Source: Candidatus Methanoperedentaceae archaeon
GTDB lineage: Archaea > Halobacteriota > Methanosarcinia > Methanosarcinales > Methanoperedenaceae
Length of the DNA stretch: 64,000 nucleotides
Assembly (NCBI GenBank): GCA_003104905.1
Contig: PQAS01000047.1
Location: forward strand, 29,038-93,037
Direction of reading: 5' to 3'
In this document: positions 45,380 through 54,709 of the stretch, in pieces
Layout of the letters: every line of letters starts with the position of its first letter
How positions within the stretch are numbered: the first letter of the stretch is position 1
Notes under the pieces: model-generated
Databases searched by the model: none
What the model saw: only the letters and a program-made list of their open reading frames with translations
Told to the model about the DNA's origin: nothing
Made by a program: the position numbers and the translations under genes

Positions 45380-45473
45380 ACTAGGGGCAAATTCGATAAA
45401 ATTCTTTTTTTTTAATTATAAGCAAAATAGACACTTATTTTCATAAAAAATTACAGATAAAAGCACAATTCGA

Positions 45474-45540
45474 CAGGATAACAGGATTTACAGGATAACT
45501 TTTCAATCCAAACCTGTCTGAAAACCATCTTGTCAGGTTT
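45474..45540. repeat. CAGGAT-type repeat with a hairpin
   Basis: Three CAGGAT units lie at 45474, 45482 and 45491. They are followed by AAACCTG (45510-45516) and CAGGTTT (45534-45540), which pair. The unit sequence is shared with the inverted repeat at 11426-11481. The rest of 45380-45660 shows no gene. Confidence 0.45.
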
Positions 45541-45667
45541 GCCTTAGACTCAATTCTATTGCAAAATTGCCAAATTGGCAAAACTGAAGCTCTTGGCGTA
45601 GTAATTGAACTGAAAAAATAAGGTATATATTTTTATAGGTATAGGATTAAAGCATACCGCAAACGTA

Positions 45668-45738
45668 CGGCTATTGAGACTACAAAGTCCGTTACAGAGA
45701 CTCAATGAGATCGATAGAAATCGAAAGGTTCATAGCCG
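45668..45738 (+). ncRNA. candidate structured RNA leader upstream of elp3
   Basis: CGGCTAT (45668-45674) pairs with ATAGCCG (45732-45738). Inside this 7-bp stem, TTGAG (45674-45678) can pair with CTCAA (45701-45705), and CGAT-AGAA-ATCG (45712-45723) makes a small hairpin. Together they form a branched fold. A TATA-like stretch around 45628-45645 would start transcription just upstream. It may be the 5' leader of elp3 or a separate small RNA. Confidence 0.4.
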
Positions 45739-45784
45739 ATATAACGAACCTTAAAGATTCCACGGATCAATATGAGTCAAAAAT

Positions 45785-47401
45785 ATGACAAACATCGAAT
45801 CAGCAGCAAGGGAAATTATAGAACAGCTTCTTAGAAACGAGATCCCGGACGAAAAAGCCCTGAATACTGCAAAAAAGGCTGCCAGCATTCGCTATAAACT
45901 ATCATCCCTTCTTGGAAATTCCCAGATACTTGCCGCTGCACGAAACGATGAAGAAAAACAGCATGTCCTCGAACATCTCCAGTTAAAACCCGTTAGAACC
46001 ATTTCAGGAGTTGCAGTGATAGCGGCCATGACATCACCCGCCCCCTGCCCGCACGGCCTGTGTGTTCCCTGTCCGGGAGGCATCGAATCAAAATTCCACT
46101 CACCGCAGAGCTACATGGGAGCGGAACCCGCTGCAAAACGTGCTTTTGAGAATAATTTTGATCCGTATCTGCAGGTATCATCGCGCCTGAAACAGCTTTC
46201 GCAGATTGGCCATCCCATAGAGAAGGCCGAACTTATCGTAATGGGCGGGACATATACATCCCGTACTTTATGCTACCAGGAATGGTTCATAAAACGCTGC
46301 ATCGAAGCCATGAATGATTTTTCCGGGACAGAATGGCGAAAGAACAGGGATTATGTTACTTTAGAAGAAGTCCAATCTGCAAACCAGGTCGCTGATGTCA
46401 GGAATGTGGGCATAACAATAGAGACAAGACCGGACTGGACAAAACAGGAGCATATTGACACCATTCTTGGGCTTGGGGCCACAAAGGTGGAGATAGGGGT
46501 GCAGAGCACTTATGATTTTATCCTTGCAGGCATACAGCGCGGACATACAGTGGCCGCCAGCGCCGATGCCAATATGAGGCTTCGCGACAGCGGACTAAAA
46601 GTGGGATTCCATATGATGCCCGGGTTGCCCGGATCAAGTACGGGATCCGATCTTGCTATGTTTGGCAGGTTATTCGAAGATGAACGCTTCATGCCGGATT
46701 ATCTCAAGATATATCCCACGCTGGTCACCGAAGGAACACGGCTTCACGGGATGTGGGAACTGGGCAATTTCACGCCCCTTGAAGTGGAAGAAGGCATTGA
46801 GCTTCTTGCAAAGATCAAAGCCCTGCTCCCCAAATGGGTGCGCCTGCAAAGGATACAGCGTGATATTCCGGCTTACCAGGTGCTTGCCGGAATAAGGAAA
46901 AGCAATATCAGACAGCTTGCCAATGAGCGCCTTTCGGAAATGGGAGGAAAATGCAGGTGCATCAGGTGCCGCGAGGTGGGGCACAGGGAACTCTCCGGGA
47001 TAAGACCTGAGAATATTGAACTGATGACTGAAAAATACAGGGCATGCGGCGGCATTGAACACTTCATTTCATTTGAGGATGCACACAGGGACATATTGAT
47101 CGGCTTTCTGAGGCTTCGCTTCCCGATGGCGCCCTGCAGGAAGGAACTTGTCGGCGCGGCTCTTGTGCGTGAACTACATGTTTATGGGTCGATGGTGGCG
47201 CCAGGTGAGGATGCGGGTGAATCGCAGTGGCAGCACAAAGGGTATGGGGAGGAGCTTCTTGCTTATGCGGAAGAGACTGCAAGGGAGGGAGGGTATGAGA
47301 AGATCGCGGTGACAAGCGGGATTGGGGTCAGGGATTATTACAGGAAATTCGGGTATGAGCAGGAAGGGGCGTATATGACGAAGAGATTAGGTGAGAGATA
47401 G
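45785..47401 (+). CDS. elp3: Elp3-family tRNA uridine-34 carboxymethyl transferase
   Basis: The 538-aa protein has an N-terminal tRNA-binding part. A radical-SAM domain follows with cluster cysteines C88, C93, C96 (CPHGLCVPCPGG), MGGTYTSR and GITIETRPDW. A zinc-type CRCIRCREVG and a C-terminal GNAT domain complete it (ELHVYGSMV, KGYGEELLAYAEE, GIGVRDYYRKFGY). Elp3 uses acetyl-CoA and SAM radicals to modify U34 of tRNAs. In archaea it works without the other Elongator subunits. Confidence 0.96.
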   Translation: MTNIESAAREIIEQLLRNEIPDEKALNTAKKAASIRYKLSSLLGNSQILAAARNDEEKQHVLEHLQLKPVRTISGVAVIAAMTSPAPCPHGLCVPCPGGIESKFHSPQSYMGAEPAAKRAFENNFDPYLQVSSRLKQLSQIGHPIEKAELIVMGGTYTSRTLCYQEWFIKRCIEAMNDFSGTEWRKNRDYVTLEEVQSANQVADVRNVGITIETRPDWTKQEHIDTILGLGATKVEIGVQSTYDFILAGIQRGHTVAASADANMRLRDSGLKVGFHMMPGLPGSSTGSDLAMFGRLFEDERFMPDYLKIYPTLVTEGTRLHGMWELGNFTPLEVEEGIELLAKIKALLPKWVRLQRIQRDIPAYQVLAGIRKSNIRQLANERLSEMGGKCRCIRCREVGHRELSGIRPENIELMTEKYRACGGIEHFISFEDAHRDILIGFLRLRFPMAPCRKELVGAALVRELHVYGSMVAPGEDAGESQWQHKGYGEELLAYAEETAREGGYEKIAVTSGIGVRDYYRKFGYEQEGAYMTKRLGER

Positions 47402-47517
47402 GGACAATATATCGGGAGTGTAACCGATTTTGTTGATACTTCTATTAACTTGACTTCGCCACCTACGGCTAAGTAAAACGTATTTTTATTACCATATATA
47501 ATTTGCCAGATGGCTAT

Positions 47518-48458
47518 TTACCAGCGTAATTTCAGACTATCGTCATCATATTTTTTGATAAAACCGCCTAAAATGCTGATCACTTCATTCGAAATATTTG
47601 ACAGTACTGTAAATTTGAAGGCATTTGGAGGATATGCGACGGTAAGTGTCAAATTGTTAAGGAATTTCCTGAGTAACCTTATGTCTCTAAATAATGGTTT
47701 CTTGGCCAAATAAAGTGTCAAATTGACAAGAAAATTCGTGAGGAACGTCAGAAGCAAATAGCCTCTGATAGCAAGATCACTCCAATGTCGTATCGGTCTC
47801 AATTCCAACCCATCTTTCAAACCCCGTATGAATTTTTCAGCCTTATCCCGATCCTTTCTTGTTTCTTTTAAGCAGCTGATCCTGATACACTTTTCTGAAA
47901 AGAAAATATAAGTTGTTTCGGTATCTCTGACCAGTTTGAAACACTCATAAATGGAATCATTCATTTCAAATTTTATTGTAATTCCATTCTTTTTTTCTTG
48001 CAGGAATAACTGAATAATATGTCTGTAGCTTTTCTTTTTCTTTGCTTTCAAAGTAAGATAATGATATTCTCCATGAACCATTTTCTTATTTGTCTTAGTG
48101 TTTGCTCCACAATCGAAAATCAGTATGCTGCCTTTTTCCAATACTTTTTTGGCAAGATTGAATGTATGTTTGAAATGTGTTTTATCCTGCACATTTCCTT
48201 TTTGGATTGTCAACGCAGTTGGTATGTTATTGATCCCGTACTTATCCCGAAGGTTATTTGCTTCTTTCCGGGTGCACCTTCTCTTGAATATCCTAGAGCA
48301 CCCAATTCGGGTTTGGTTCCCTCAAAATATGTCGATGAAAAATCTATGAATTGCTCTTTTGAAACGAGATTGTTTTTCACTAAAAATTTCTGGTGGCGTT
48401 CCAAAATGAATTCAAATTTATCTCCAAGTCGCTCGATAGTCCTGTAAATGGAGAGCGC
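47518..48458 (-). pseudogene. IS1634-like DDE transposase remnant
   Basis: From 48458 the sequence reads YRTIERLGDKF...[11 protein letters not shown]...[18 protein letters not shown], then shifts frame near 48220. It continues to 47518 as [18 protein letters not shown]...[15 protein letters not shown]...[13 protein letters not shown]...[16 protein letters not shown]. These are typical segments of the IS1634/IS4-like transposases. The N-terminus is missing and a frameshift splits the rest, so it is inactive. Confidence 0.8.
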
Positions 48459-48478
48459 CTATACCCAAATTAATTATA

Positions 48479-50155
48479 TCATACAGCCTCTATAATAGCG
48501 AACTTTTTATCACTTGAATCTTTATATGCAGGATTACTCTTGCTGATGATTCTTATCTTATAATCAGTTCCAGGAACTATTGAATAGGGAATTTTCCATC
48601 TATATGAACCATCATTGGAAGTATTTGATTTAATTGTTTTAACTGCTGTTCCATTCTTCAATAGCCGTATCTTAACAAATGATCCAGTAGCACCAGTAGA
48701 TATCCATTTGATCTTATATGATTTATTTTGCATCCAAGTTTCTCCATCATTTGGAGAAATTACAGTAAGTCTAGTTGCTGCAAGTGGCAGGTAGTCAATA
48801 TTGTTACTATCAAGTGTATATTTAGCATCACAAATTCCATCATTGTTCGCATCTGTGCATGTCTGGCTGAAGCCAGTTCCATTTAGATATGCCCAGAAAT
48901 TGCCTCCCATTATTGGGCCCCCAATAATGTTAGTTCCTGATTTCATGGTGGTGTTCCATGTGGTATTCTTTTTCATTCCAGAAAAATAGTTGTCGACATT
49001 GTTGAAAATGTTGTTGTATATTTTGTTATTACTGGAAGATCCCATGATAAGGATTCCTGCGAATCCGCTGTTCAATACTTTATTGCTGCTCAGCATATTA
49101 TTATTGGAATTAGATATATAGAGGCCACCGCCGTTGTTGGAGGCAATATTGCCACTAAGTGTATTATTGCTGGAAAATTCCAGATAGATGCCCTCGCTGT
49201 TGGAATATGCATTGTTGTCATTCATCGTATTATTATCGGAACCCAATAGCCCAAAACCATACCCATCATTCGAGGAGGCAATATTTCCGCTTAGCATATT
49301 ATTGTTGGAACTGAATTCCAGAGTGATGCCTACATGACTGTTGTCAAATGCGGTATTTCCGTTCAATTTGTTATTGCCTGAATTCTTAAGATAGATGCCA
49401 CCATCATTATAGTTCAAATTAGCTGAATTATTGCTCAATGTGTTGTTGTTTGAATATTTTAGATATATTCCATAACCTCCAAGGTCATCTTCTCCATTAT
49501 AAGATGCAGTGTTGGCGCTCAATATGTTGTTGTTTGAGTTGCTCAGAAGTATGCCGTTGTTGGTGTCAAAAATCCCATTATTCCATGAAGCAGTATTGCC
49601 GATCAGCTGGTTGTTTGAGGAAAATTGAAGATAGATGCCGTTCTGGTTCGAATGAGCTGTGTTGTTGATTAGAATGTTGTTGCTGGAAGTGACCTTGATA
49701 CCTGCCTTGCGTGAACCAGTGCTGCCAATCGTTGTAAATCCTTCAAGAATAACTCCATTTTCAAAAAGAGTGATTGCACTTCCATTTTTACCTGCATCCA
49801 CTACGGGCGACCCGATACCTTTCAGCTTTAGCTTTTTATTTACATCCACATTTTCATAATATGTACCGCTATGTACTTCGATTGTATCCCCGCTGCTTGC
49901 AGAATCTATTGCAGATTGGATGCTTGAATATGTACAGCCGCTTGGACAAACAATCAGAGTTTTTAAACCTGATGAAAGCAATTTATGAATGACATTCGTA
50001 TAAGTTGAATTGAATGTGGTCTCTTTGGCAAGATTGAGAGTGGCACCTACAGGGACGGCGATTATGAATAAACTTATAACGGTTAAGAAAGTCAACACAG
50101 TAGTCGCTCCTATTGTTCTGGGAGCATGAAGTCGATTTCTACTATATAATTTCAT
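48479..50155 (-). CDS. NosD-like beta-helix surface protein with a C-terminal KNH/GPI-anchored-type domain, 558 aa
   Basis: A signal/anchor segment (20-40) is followed by a short region and then LIVCPSGCTYSSIQSAIDSASSGDTIEVHSGTYYENVDVNKKLKLKGIG, nearly the same entry as in the NosD genes at 19-22 kb. About a dozen NN-rich coils make the beta-helix, capped by GGPIMGGNFWAYLNGTGFSQTC. Residues from about 465 form a separate beta domain (LTVISPNDGETWMQNKSYKIKWISTGATGSFVKIRLLKNGT), of the Kre9/KNH-like kind seen in secreted proteins. Surface binding is likely; the ligand is unknown. Confidence 0.88.
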   Translation of the reverse strand: MKLYSRNRLHAPRTIGATTVLTFLTVISLFIIAVPVGATLNLAKETTFNSTYTNVIHKLLSSGLKTLIVCPSGCTYSSIQSAIDSASSGDTIEVHSGTYYENVDVNKKLKLKGIGSPVVDAGKNGSAITLFENGVILEGFTTIGSTGSRKAGIKVTSSNNILINNTAHSNQNGIYLQFSSNNQLIGNTASWNNGIFDTNNGILLSNSNNNILSANTASYNGEDDLGGYGIYLKYSNNNTLSNNSANLNYNDGGIYLKNSGNNKLNGNTAFDNSHVGITLEFSSNNNMLSGNIASSNDGYGFGLLGSDNNTMNDNNAYSNSEGIYLEFSSNNTLSGNIASNNGGGLYISNSNNNMLSSNKVLNSGFAGILIMGSSSNNKIYNNIFNNVDNYFSGMKKNTTWNTTMKSGTNIIGGPIMGGNFWAYLNGTGFSQTCTDANNDGICDAKYTLDSNNIDYLPLAATRLTVISPNDGETWMQNKSYKIKWISTGATGSFVKIRLLKNGTAVKTIKSNTSNDGSYRWKIPYSIVPGTDYKIRIISKSNPAYKDSSDKKFAIIEAV

Positions 50156-50348
50156 TTTTTACCACCTATATTATTTTAGAGTGCCAATACTCCTTGAAAA
50201 ACATTTTAAGGTAATCCCACTCGTATCATGATATTGAAAATACCAACGTTCTATTTAAATCCTCTGAAATTGGTTACCAAAAATCTGTATATAAGACTGA
50301 ATTATACGACGATTCTCCAAGTCCGGAAAAAACCTCAATAATACATAA

Positions 50349-50366
50349 ATATGTGTATGCACATAT
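50349..50366. promoter_or_regulatory. inverted repeat at the vapB promoter
   Basis: ATATGTG (50349-50355) and CACATAT (50360-50366) are exact inverted copies around TATG, ending 9 bp before the antitoxin start codon. This is where an antitoxin or toxin-antitoxin complex would bind to shut off its own operon. Confidence 0.5.
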
Positions 50367-50375
50367 ATAGAAATT

Positions 50376-50600
50376 ATGCCGACAATGACATTATCTGTTC
50401 CCGATGACCTTTACACAGTAATCAAACACCATACTGAAATAAAATGGAGTGTTATTGCAAGGAATGCAATGTGGGAGTATGCCCGAAAAATTCAGTTAGT
50501 TGATAGTATACTGGAAAAAAGTACATTAACAGAAAAAGACGCTGATGATATTGGGAAACTTATAAAAAAGTCCATACGAAAACAACATGATCTCAAGTGA
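50376..50600 (+). CDS. VapB-like ribbon-helix-helix antitoxin
   Basis: The 74-aa protein begins with a ribbon-helix-helix motif (TMTLSVPDDLYTVIKHHTEIKWSVIARNAMWEYARK). A helical C-terminus that could wrap the toxin follows (KSTLTEKDADDIGKLIKKSIRKQ). It lies 9 bp upstream of the PIN-domain gene. Together they make a VapBC-type toxin-antitoxin pair; the antitoxin should neutralise the toxin and repress the operon. Confidence 0.85.
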   Translation: MPTMTLSVPDDLYTVIKHHTEIKWSVIARNAMWEYARKIQLVDSILEKSTLTEKDADDIGKLIKKSIRKQHDLK

Positions 50601-50609
50601 GTTAAGAAA

Positions 50610-51020
50610 ATGAGACTTGTGATAGATACCAATATTATCATTTCTTCTCTCATATCCAACTCCGCACGGCGCCATATTCTGATGAATTCAAATATTGAAT
50701 TTATAGCTCCCGAATACACTTTTACCGAAATTCTAAAACATTCTGATCTTATCAAAAAGAAAGGAAAACTCACAGCAAAAGACTTGCAATATGTAATGGA
50801 TATGCTTTTTTCGAGAATCACCGTTTATCCGAAAGAGGAATATGCTGACTTTTACGAGCAAGCCCAGGAAATAATGAAAGATGTCGATCCCGATGATGCA
50901 CCATTCTTGGCGCTTGCAATGAAAACCAGAGTTGATGGAATATGGAGTGAAGACAAGGGATTCCAGCAGCAGAGCCATGTAAAGGTATATACAACAAAGG
51001 ATCTTTCAGGGTATATTTAA
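50610..51020 (+). CDS. VapC-like PIN-domain toxin
   Basis: The 136-aa protein has the PIN-domain acidic residues: D6 in MRLVIDTNIIISSL, Glu in YTFTEILKHSDL and the Asp cluster in DVDPDDAPFLALAMKTRVDGIWSEDKGFQ. PIN toxins cut RNA, often tRNA or rRNA. It follows the antitoxin gene by 9 bp. No residue loss is seen, so it is probably active. Confidence 0.88.
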   Translation: MRLVIDTNIIISSLISNSARRHILMNSNIEFIAPEYTFTEILKHSDLIKKKGKLTAKDLQYVMDMLFSRITVYPKEEYADFYEQAQEIMKDVDPDDAPFLALAMKTRVDGIWSEDKGFQQQSHVKVYTTKDLSGYI

Positions 51021-51070
51021 AAAACAATCGTTTAACCATTTATCGGAAATCTGCGTATAATCGAGTTTAG

Positions 51071-51301
51071 ATGGCACATCGGCCTATAAAAGCTGAATTG
51101 AGGGGCCTTGAAGTTGGATTACCGGAGGATACAAAAGGCGTTCTTCAAGAAGCGTTGGAAGAAGAAATAACCTATGAACTTGGCTATTCCAGATATGATT
51201 GGAAAAATAAGAACAAAAATATAGTTAAAGCTGGCCAAATTATCCAAAAACTTAATTATGTCATCGATGATGAAAATCAAAGCAGAATTAAAAGATCTTG
51301 A
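51071..51301 (+). pseudogene. IS256-type transposase N-terminal remnant
   Basis: GVLQEALEEEITYELGYSRYDWKNKN matches the conserved N-terminal segment of IS256/mutator transposases. Both flanking parts are unrelated, and the DDE catalytic region is absent. The frame then runs into sequence that does not fit the family, and a second short frame (51270-51353) follows. It is a dead fragment next to the toxin-antitoxin pair. Confidence 0.6.
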
Positions 51302-51422
51302 TAAGCGCATTACGGTTCTTGAGAGTACAACTTCAAAGATTCCAGAAAAATAAAATCTGGTGGCATTTCTGGAAATAGTCAATAAAAGGCATATCAAATC
51401 CCCATATTCATCCCCAAAAACA

Positions 51423-53000
51423 TCACTGCATCGCCGCCCTGACAAACGCCAGAAACGGCGGTGAGGGCTTCCCCGGACGCGACTTGAATTCGGGATGGAA
51501 CTGGGAGCTAAAGAAGAACTTATGACCCGGTATCTCTGCTATCTCCATCCTGTGCTCGTTCTTGCCTGTGAATTTCATTCCTTTTGCTTCTATCTGTTTA
51601 ATGTATTTGGGATTTACCTCATACCTGTGGCGGTGGCGTTCCATAAGTGTAGTGGATCCGTATAATTTGCTTGCAAGAGAACCTTCCACAAGTTCTGCCT
51701 CACAATTCCCCAACCGCATTGTTCCCCCCATATTCTTTACTTTCCCTTGTTCCGGCAAAAGGTCGATAACAGGATGCTTCGTAGTTGCAAGCTCGGAGCT
51801 GTTCGCGTCCGTTATCCCCAGTACATTCCGGGCAAACTCGATGACTGCAAGCTGCATGCCGAGACATAATCCCAGATATGGGATATTGTTCTCGCGGGCA
51901 AATTTTATGGCCAGTATCTTGCCTTCAGTTCCACGCACGCCAAAACCTCCGGGGACAAGGATACCGTTATACTTCCTCAGCATATCGATATCAGAGGGAT
52001 TCTTCTCAAATTCCTCAGAATCAAGCCAGTCTGCCTTTACACGGCAGCCGCATTCTATTCCTGCATGTTTTAGCGCTTCGTTTATGCTGATGTATGAGTC
52101 GCCAAGATGTGCATATTTTCCCACTACAGCAATGCGGATCTCTCTGTCGATGGAAGCCATTTTTTTCATCAATGTATCCCAGACATACGAAACCTCTTTT
52201 TCCTTGATCTTAAGTTTCTGCATTAAATAATCAGACAGCCCCTCCTTTTCCATAAGGGTGGGAACATAATAGATATCACTGGAATCATGGGCGCTTACCA
52301 CTGCTCTTGCGGGCACGTCGCAAAACAGCGCAATTTTTGATTTCGTGTCAAGAAGCACGGGTTCTTTGCACCGCGCCACTATCGCATCAGGCTGGAGGCC
52401 AAGACTCCTGAGTTCCTTAACTGAGTGCTGCGTGGGTTTGGTTTTCTGTTCACCCTGCGTATCAAGGGGAACTAGGGTCACATGGACAAAAATAATATCC
52501 TCTTCCTTTTCTTCGCTGTGCATCTGCCTCACAGATTCAAGGAAAGGCATGCTTTCGATGTCGCCCACTGTGCCGCCCACTTCAATTATACAAATTTCAG
52601 CGCCGCTTTTTTTTGAAACTTTCCTGATCCGCTCTTTGATCTCATTTGTAACATGGGGAATGATCTGTACGGTTTTCCCGAGATAATCGCCGCGTCTTTC
52701 TTTATCGATGACTGTCTGATAGACCTGGCCGGTGGTGATATTGTGTTCTCGTGTGAGTTCTATGTCAAGAAAACGTTCATAATTACCAAGGTCAAGGTCA
52801 ACTTCTCCGCCGTCCTTGAGGACAAAGACCTCGCCGTGCTGGTATGGACTCATGGTCCCGGCATCGATATTGATGTAAGGGTCGATCTTGATAGCTGTTA
52901 TATTAAAACCTTTGTTTTTCAAAATACGCCCTATTGATGCTGCGGTTATTCCTTTTCCAAGCCCGCTCATCACACCGCCGGTGACTATGATGTACTTCAT
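51423..53000 (-). CDS. pyrG: CTP synthase
   Basis: PyrG makes CTP from UTP with ATP and glutamine. The synthetase domain opens with [50 protein letters not shown] and [14 protein letters not shown] follow. The C-terminal glutaminase domain has the Cys nucleophile in [14 protein letters not shown] and the His/Glu of FHPEFKSRP. At 525 aa it is complete. A TATA-like TTTATAAAA lies upstream, near 53085. Confidence 0.97.
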   Translation of the reverse strand: MKYIIVTGGVMSGLGKGITAASIGRILKNKGFNITAIKIDPYINIDAGTMSPYQHGEVFVLKDGGEVDLDLGNYERFLDIELTREHNITTGQVYQTVIDKERRGDYLGKTVQIIPHVTNEIKERIRKVSKKSGAEICIIEVGGTVGDIESMPFLESVRQMHSEEKEEDIIFVHVTLVPLDTQGEQKTKPTQHSVKELRSLGLQPDAIVARCKEPVLLDTKSKIALFCDVPARAVVSAHDSSDIYYVPTLMEKEGLSDYLMQKLKIKEKEVSYVWDTLMKKMASIDREIRIAVVGKYAHLGDSYISINEALKHAGIECGCRVKADWLDSEEFEKNPSDIDMLRKYNGILVPGGFGVRGTEGKILAIKFARENNIPYLGLCLGMQLAVIEFARNVLGITDANSSELATTKHPVIDLLPEQGKVKNMGGTMRLGNCEAELVEGSLASKLYGSTTLMERHRHRYEVNPKYIKQIEAKGMKFTGKNEHRMEIAEIPGHKFFFSSQFHPEFKSRPGKPSPPFLAFVRAAMQ

Positions 53001-53251
53001 GACTGCTTTTTATGATAGCATTGTGGATAAATTTATTGGAATTATTGATGAGACTTTTCCATAGCGTCATGATTCGCTTGGATTTTATAAATGACCATCA
53101 ATAAATGGCTTCCACACTTTGTGCGGTATTAGCGACATAATCGGGGACTCAGGGTATATAATAGCATTTAGGGATAGCAGCGATTATTAATTCAAATTCT
53201 ATTACTTTCACAATGCCCTATCTAAGAGTATAAAAAAGTGAAAACGAAATG

Positions 53252-53289
53252 GAACGCGGATTGCGCGGATAACGCAGATTCCCGCGGAT
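53252..53289 (+). repeat. CGCGGAT-type inverted repeat, left copy
   Basis: GAACGCGGATTGCGCGGAT and its continuation (53252-53289) is made of CGCGGAT-like units. It is an inverted partner, 31 of 38 bases, of the copy at 53721-53758. The two flank the GxxExxY gene. The other part of 53001-53251 shows nothing beyond the pyrG promoter. Confidence 0.7.
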
Positions 53290-53323
53290 CGAATTATCCG
53301 GTGTCCACTAAAAAGGAGATACT

Positions 53324-53773
53324 ATGTTGTATTCAGAATTAACAGATAAAATAATCAATTCGTTTTACAAAGTCTATAACGTACTGGGTTATGGCTTTTT
53401 GGAAAAAGTTTATGAAAATGCCCTGGTAATAGAATTAGAAAGTGTGGGTTTTGCGGTTTTGCAGCAGCAAAATATCAAAGTTTATTATGAAAATCAGGTA
53501 GTCGGAGATTATTTCGCAGATATTATTGTGAATGATCTGATAATTTTAGAAATAAAAGCGGCTGAGGGTCTGAGAGACGAAAATAAGGCTCAATTGATCA
53601 ATTATCTAAAAGCTACCAATAAACAAGTCGGGCTTTTGTTTAATTTTGGTAAAAAACCAGATTTTAAAAGAGCGATCTTCTCAAATGAAAGAAGGGAAAT
53701 ATCAGAAGTAGAAACCTCAAATCCGTGTGAATCCGCGCAATCCGCGTCATCCGCGTTCTATTCGTCTGGATGA
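53324..53773 (+). CDS. GxxExxY family protein (PD-(D/E)XK nuclease-like)
   Basis: The 149-aa protein carries the signature GFLEKVY (G24, E27, Y30). It keeps the PD-(D/E)XK-type acidic and basic residues D66 (YFADIIV), E76 and K78 (ILEIKAAEGL), and ends its core with LINYLKATNKQVGLLFNFGKK. Residues 131-149 (TSNPCESAQSASSAFYSSG) are encoded by the right-hand inverted repeat, so the repeat is part of the gene. A GGAG site precedes the start. The function of the family is not settled; a nuclease role is inferred from the fold. Confidence 0.85.
   Translation: MLYSELTDKIINSFYKVYNVLGYGFLEKVYENALVIELESVGFAVLQQQNIKVYYENQVVGDYFADIIVNDLIILEIKAAEGLRDENKAQLINYLKATNKQVGLLFNFGKKPDFKRAIFSNERREISEVETSNPCESAQSASSAFYSSG
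53721..53758 (-). repeat. CGCGGAT-type inverted repeat, right copy, inside the GxxExxY coding region
   Basis: Read on the minus strand this is GAACGCGGATGACGCGGAT and continuation, matching the left copy (53252-53289) at 31 of 38 bases. It encodes the last residues of the GxxExxY protein. Confidence 0.7.
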
Positions 53774-53776
53774 ATA

Positions 53777-53944
53777 CTATATTCTATACCCTGACAACCA
53801 TGCTAATAACACAGTGCTTTCGTTACCTGCTGTAACACCTACCGGAAGGAGGAAGCTGATGCGAACTTCGCCGTAGTATTTTGATTGGAATTTCAAACTG
53901 ATGGTGTTGAATCCATTTTCTTTTACTACACATTTAAAGATGAC
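53777..53944 (-). pseudogene. gene fragment without a start codon
   Basis: An open frame of 55 codons (KFQSKYYGEVRISFLLPVG, then AGNESTVLLAWLSGYRI) ends at 53777. It is preceded by an in-frame stop and has no start codon or ribosome binding site. The wording is protein-like, so it may be the tail of a lost gene next to the GxxExxY cassette. I do not recognise the family. Confidence 0.3.
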
Positions 53945-54011
53945 TCAGTGAAAGTGAAAAAGGCAAATTGATATATAGAATAAAATTATGGATAATTTTG
54001 GAAGGTAAAAT

Positions 54012-54137
54012 ATGGATGAATTTATGAAGCAGCACGGGATTGAAGTAATAAATCTTGACAATATCGAATGCATCACCATGATGCAGGACTTTATTAAGAA
54101 AAACCATGACCTTTGGTTTGAAGATATCGGTCAATAA
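54012..54137 (+). CDS. small hypothetical protein, 41 aa
   Basis: ATG 54012 is preceded by GGAAGGT at a good distance. The 41-aa product (MDEFMKQHGIEVINLDNIEC...) is acidic, with a short helical pattern, one Cys and two Trp/Phe residues near the end. No motif is known. The good ribosome binding site is the main support. Confidence 0.4.
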   Translation: MDEFMKQHGIEVINLDNIECITMMQDFIKKNHDLWFEDIGQ

Positions 54138-54295
54138 CCATCTTACGTTTATCGCTTAATTATCCGGACAGCTTTAGAGTATTACTTAAGGCGTTAATAA
54201 GTAACCACTTTCTTTATCGTAGATAAATACATTTGCCGCTGTTTCTCTTCTAATAGGAAATGCATTGGTTATTCATCTTTATCCTTGCACAGCAT

Positions 54296-54709
54296 TTATC
54301 GTTTTGGATGTTCCACCAGTTCAATCAGCACACCGCTGGGGTCTTTGAAGGAAGCAAGTTTCATCCCGCCTTCCAATTGTACAGGCTCCAGGCTAAACTC
54401 AACTCCTTTCTCTTTAAGCTGGGTTACCGTGGCTGTGATGTCATCTACAGAAAAAGTAATGTGGTCGTTTATTGGAATTGAACCCCCACCCATTTTAATT
54501 TCAACACCCTCTGAACGCTTTGGAATTTCGCCTCTATATCCCATGAGTTCTATCTTGCTACCGTTTTTTTCAACAAAGATTGCAGAAAAACCTGCATCAT
54601 CCATTTCGATCTTAGCGGAAATAGAAAAGCCAAGCACATCAGTATAGAATTCAACAGATTGCTGTAGATTATTCGAAATAATCCCTATATGGTCAATTGC
54701 TTTAATCAT
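54296..54709 (-). CDS. VOC (glyoxalase/dioxygenase) superfamily protein
   Basis: The 137-aa protein has the two-module VOC fold: KAIDHIGIISNNLQQSVEFYTDVLGFSI with metal-ligand His, then DHITFSVDDITATVTQLKEKGVEF and ASFKDPSGVLIELVEHPK. The pattern is close to methylmalonyl-CoA epimerase or glyoxalase I; the substrate is not set by the sequence. Its ATG overlaps the end of the Lon-like protease gene (ATGA), so the two are cotranscribed. Confidence 0.85.
   Translation of the reverse strand: MIKAIDHIGIISNNLQQSVEFYTDVLGFSISAKIEMDDAGFSAIFVEKNGSKIELMGYRGEIPKRSEGVEIKMGGGSIPINDHITFSVDDITATVTQLKEKGVEFSLEPVQLEGGMKLASFKDPSGVLIELVEHPKR

Noticed and set aside
50610..51020. Defence-system nuclease
   Set aside because: A PIN toxin beside a ribbon-helix-helix antitoxin explains it; no further defence genes are nearby.
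51270..51353. 27-codon frame after the IS256 fragment
   Set aside because: Too short, no ribosome binding site, within remnant DNA.
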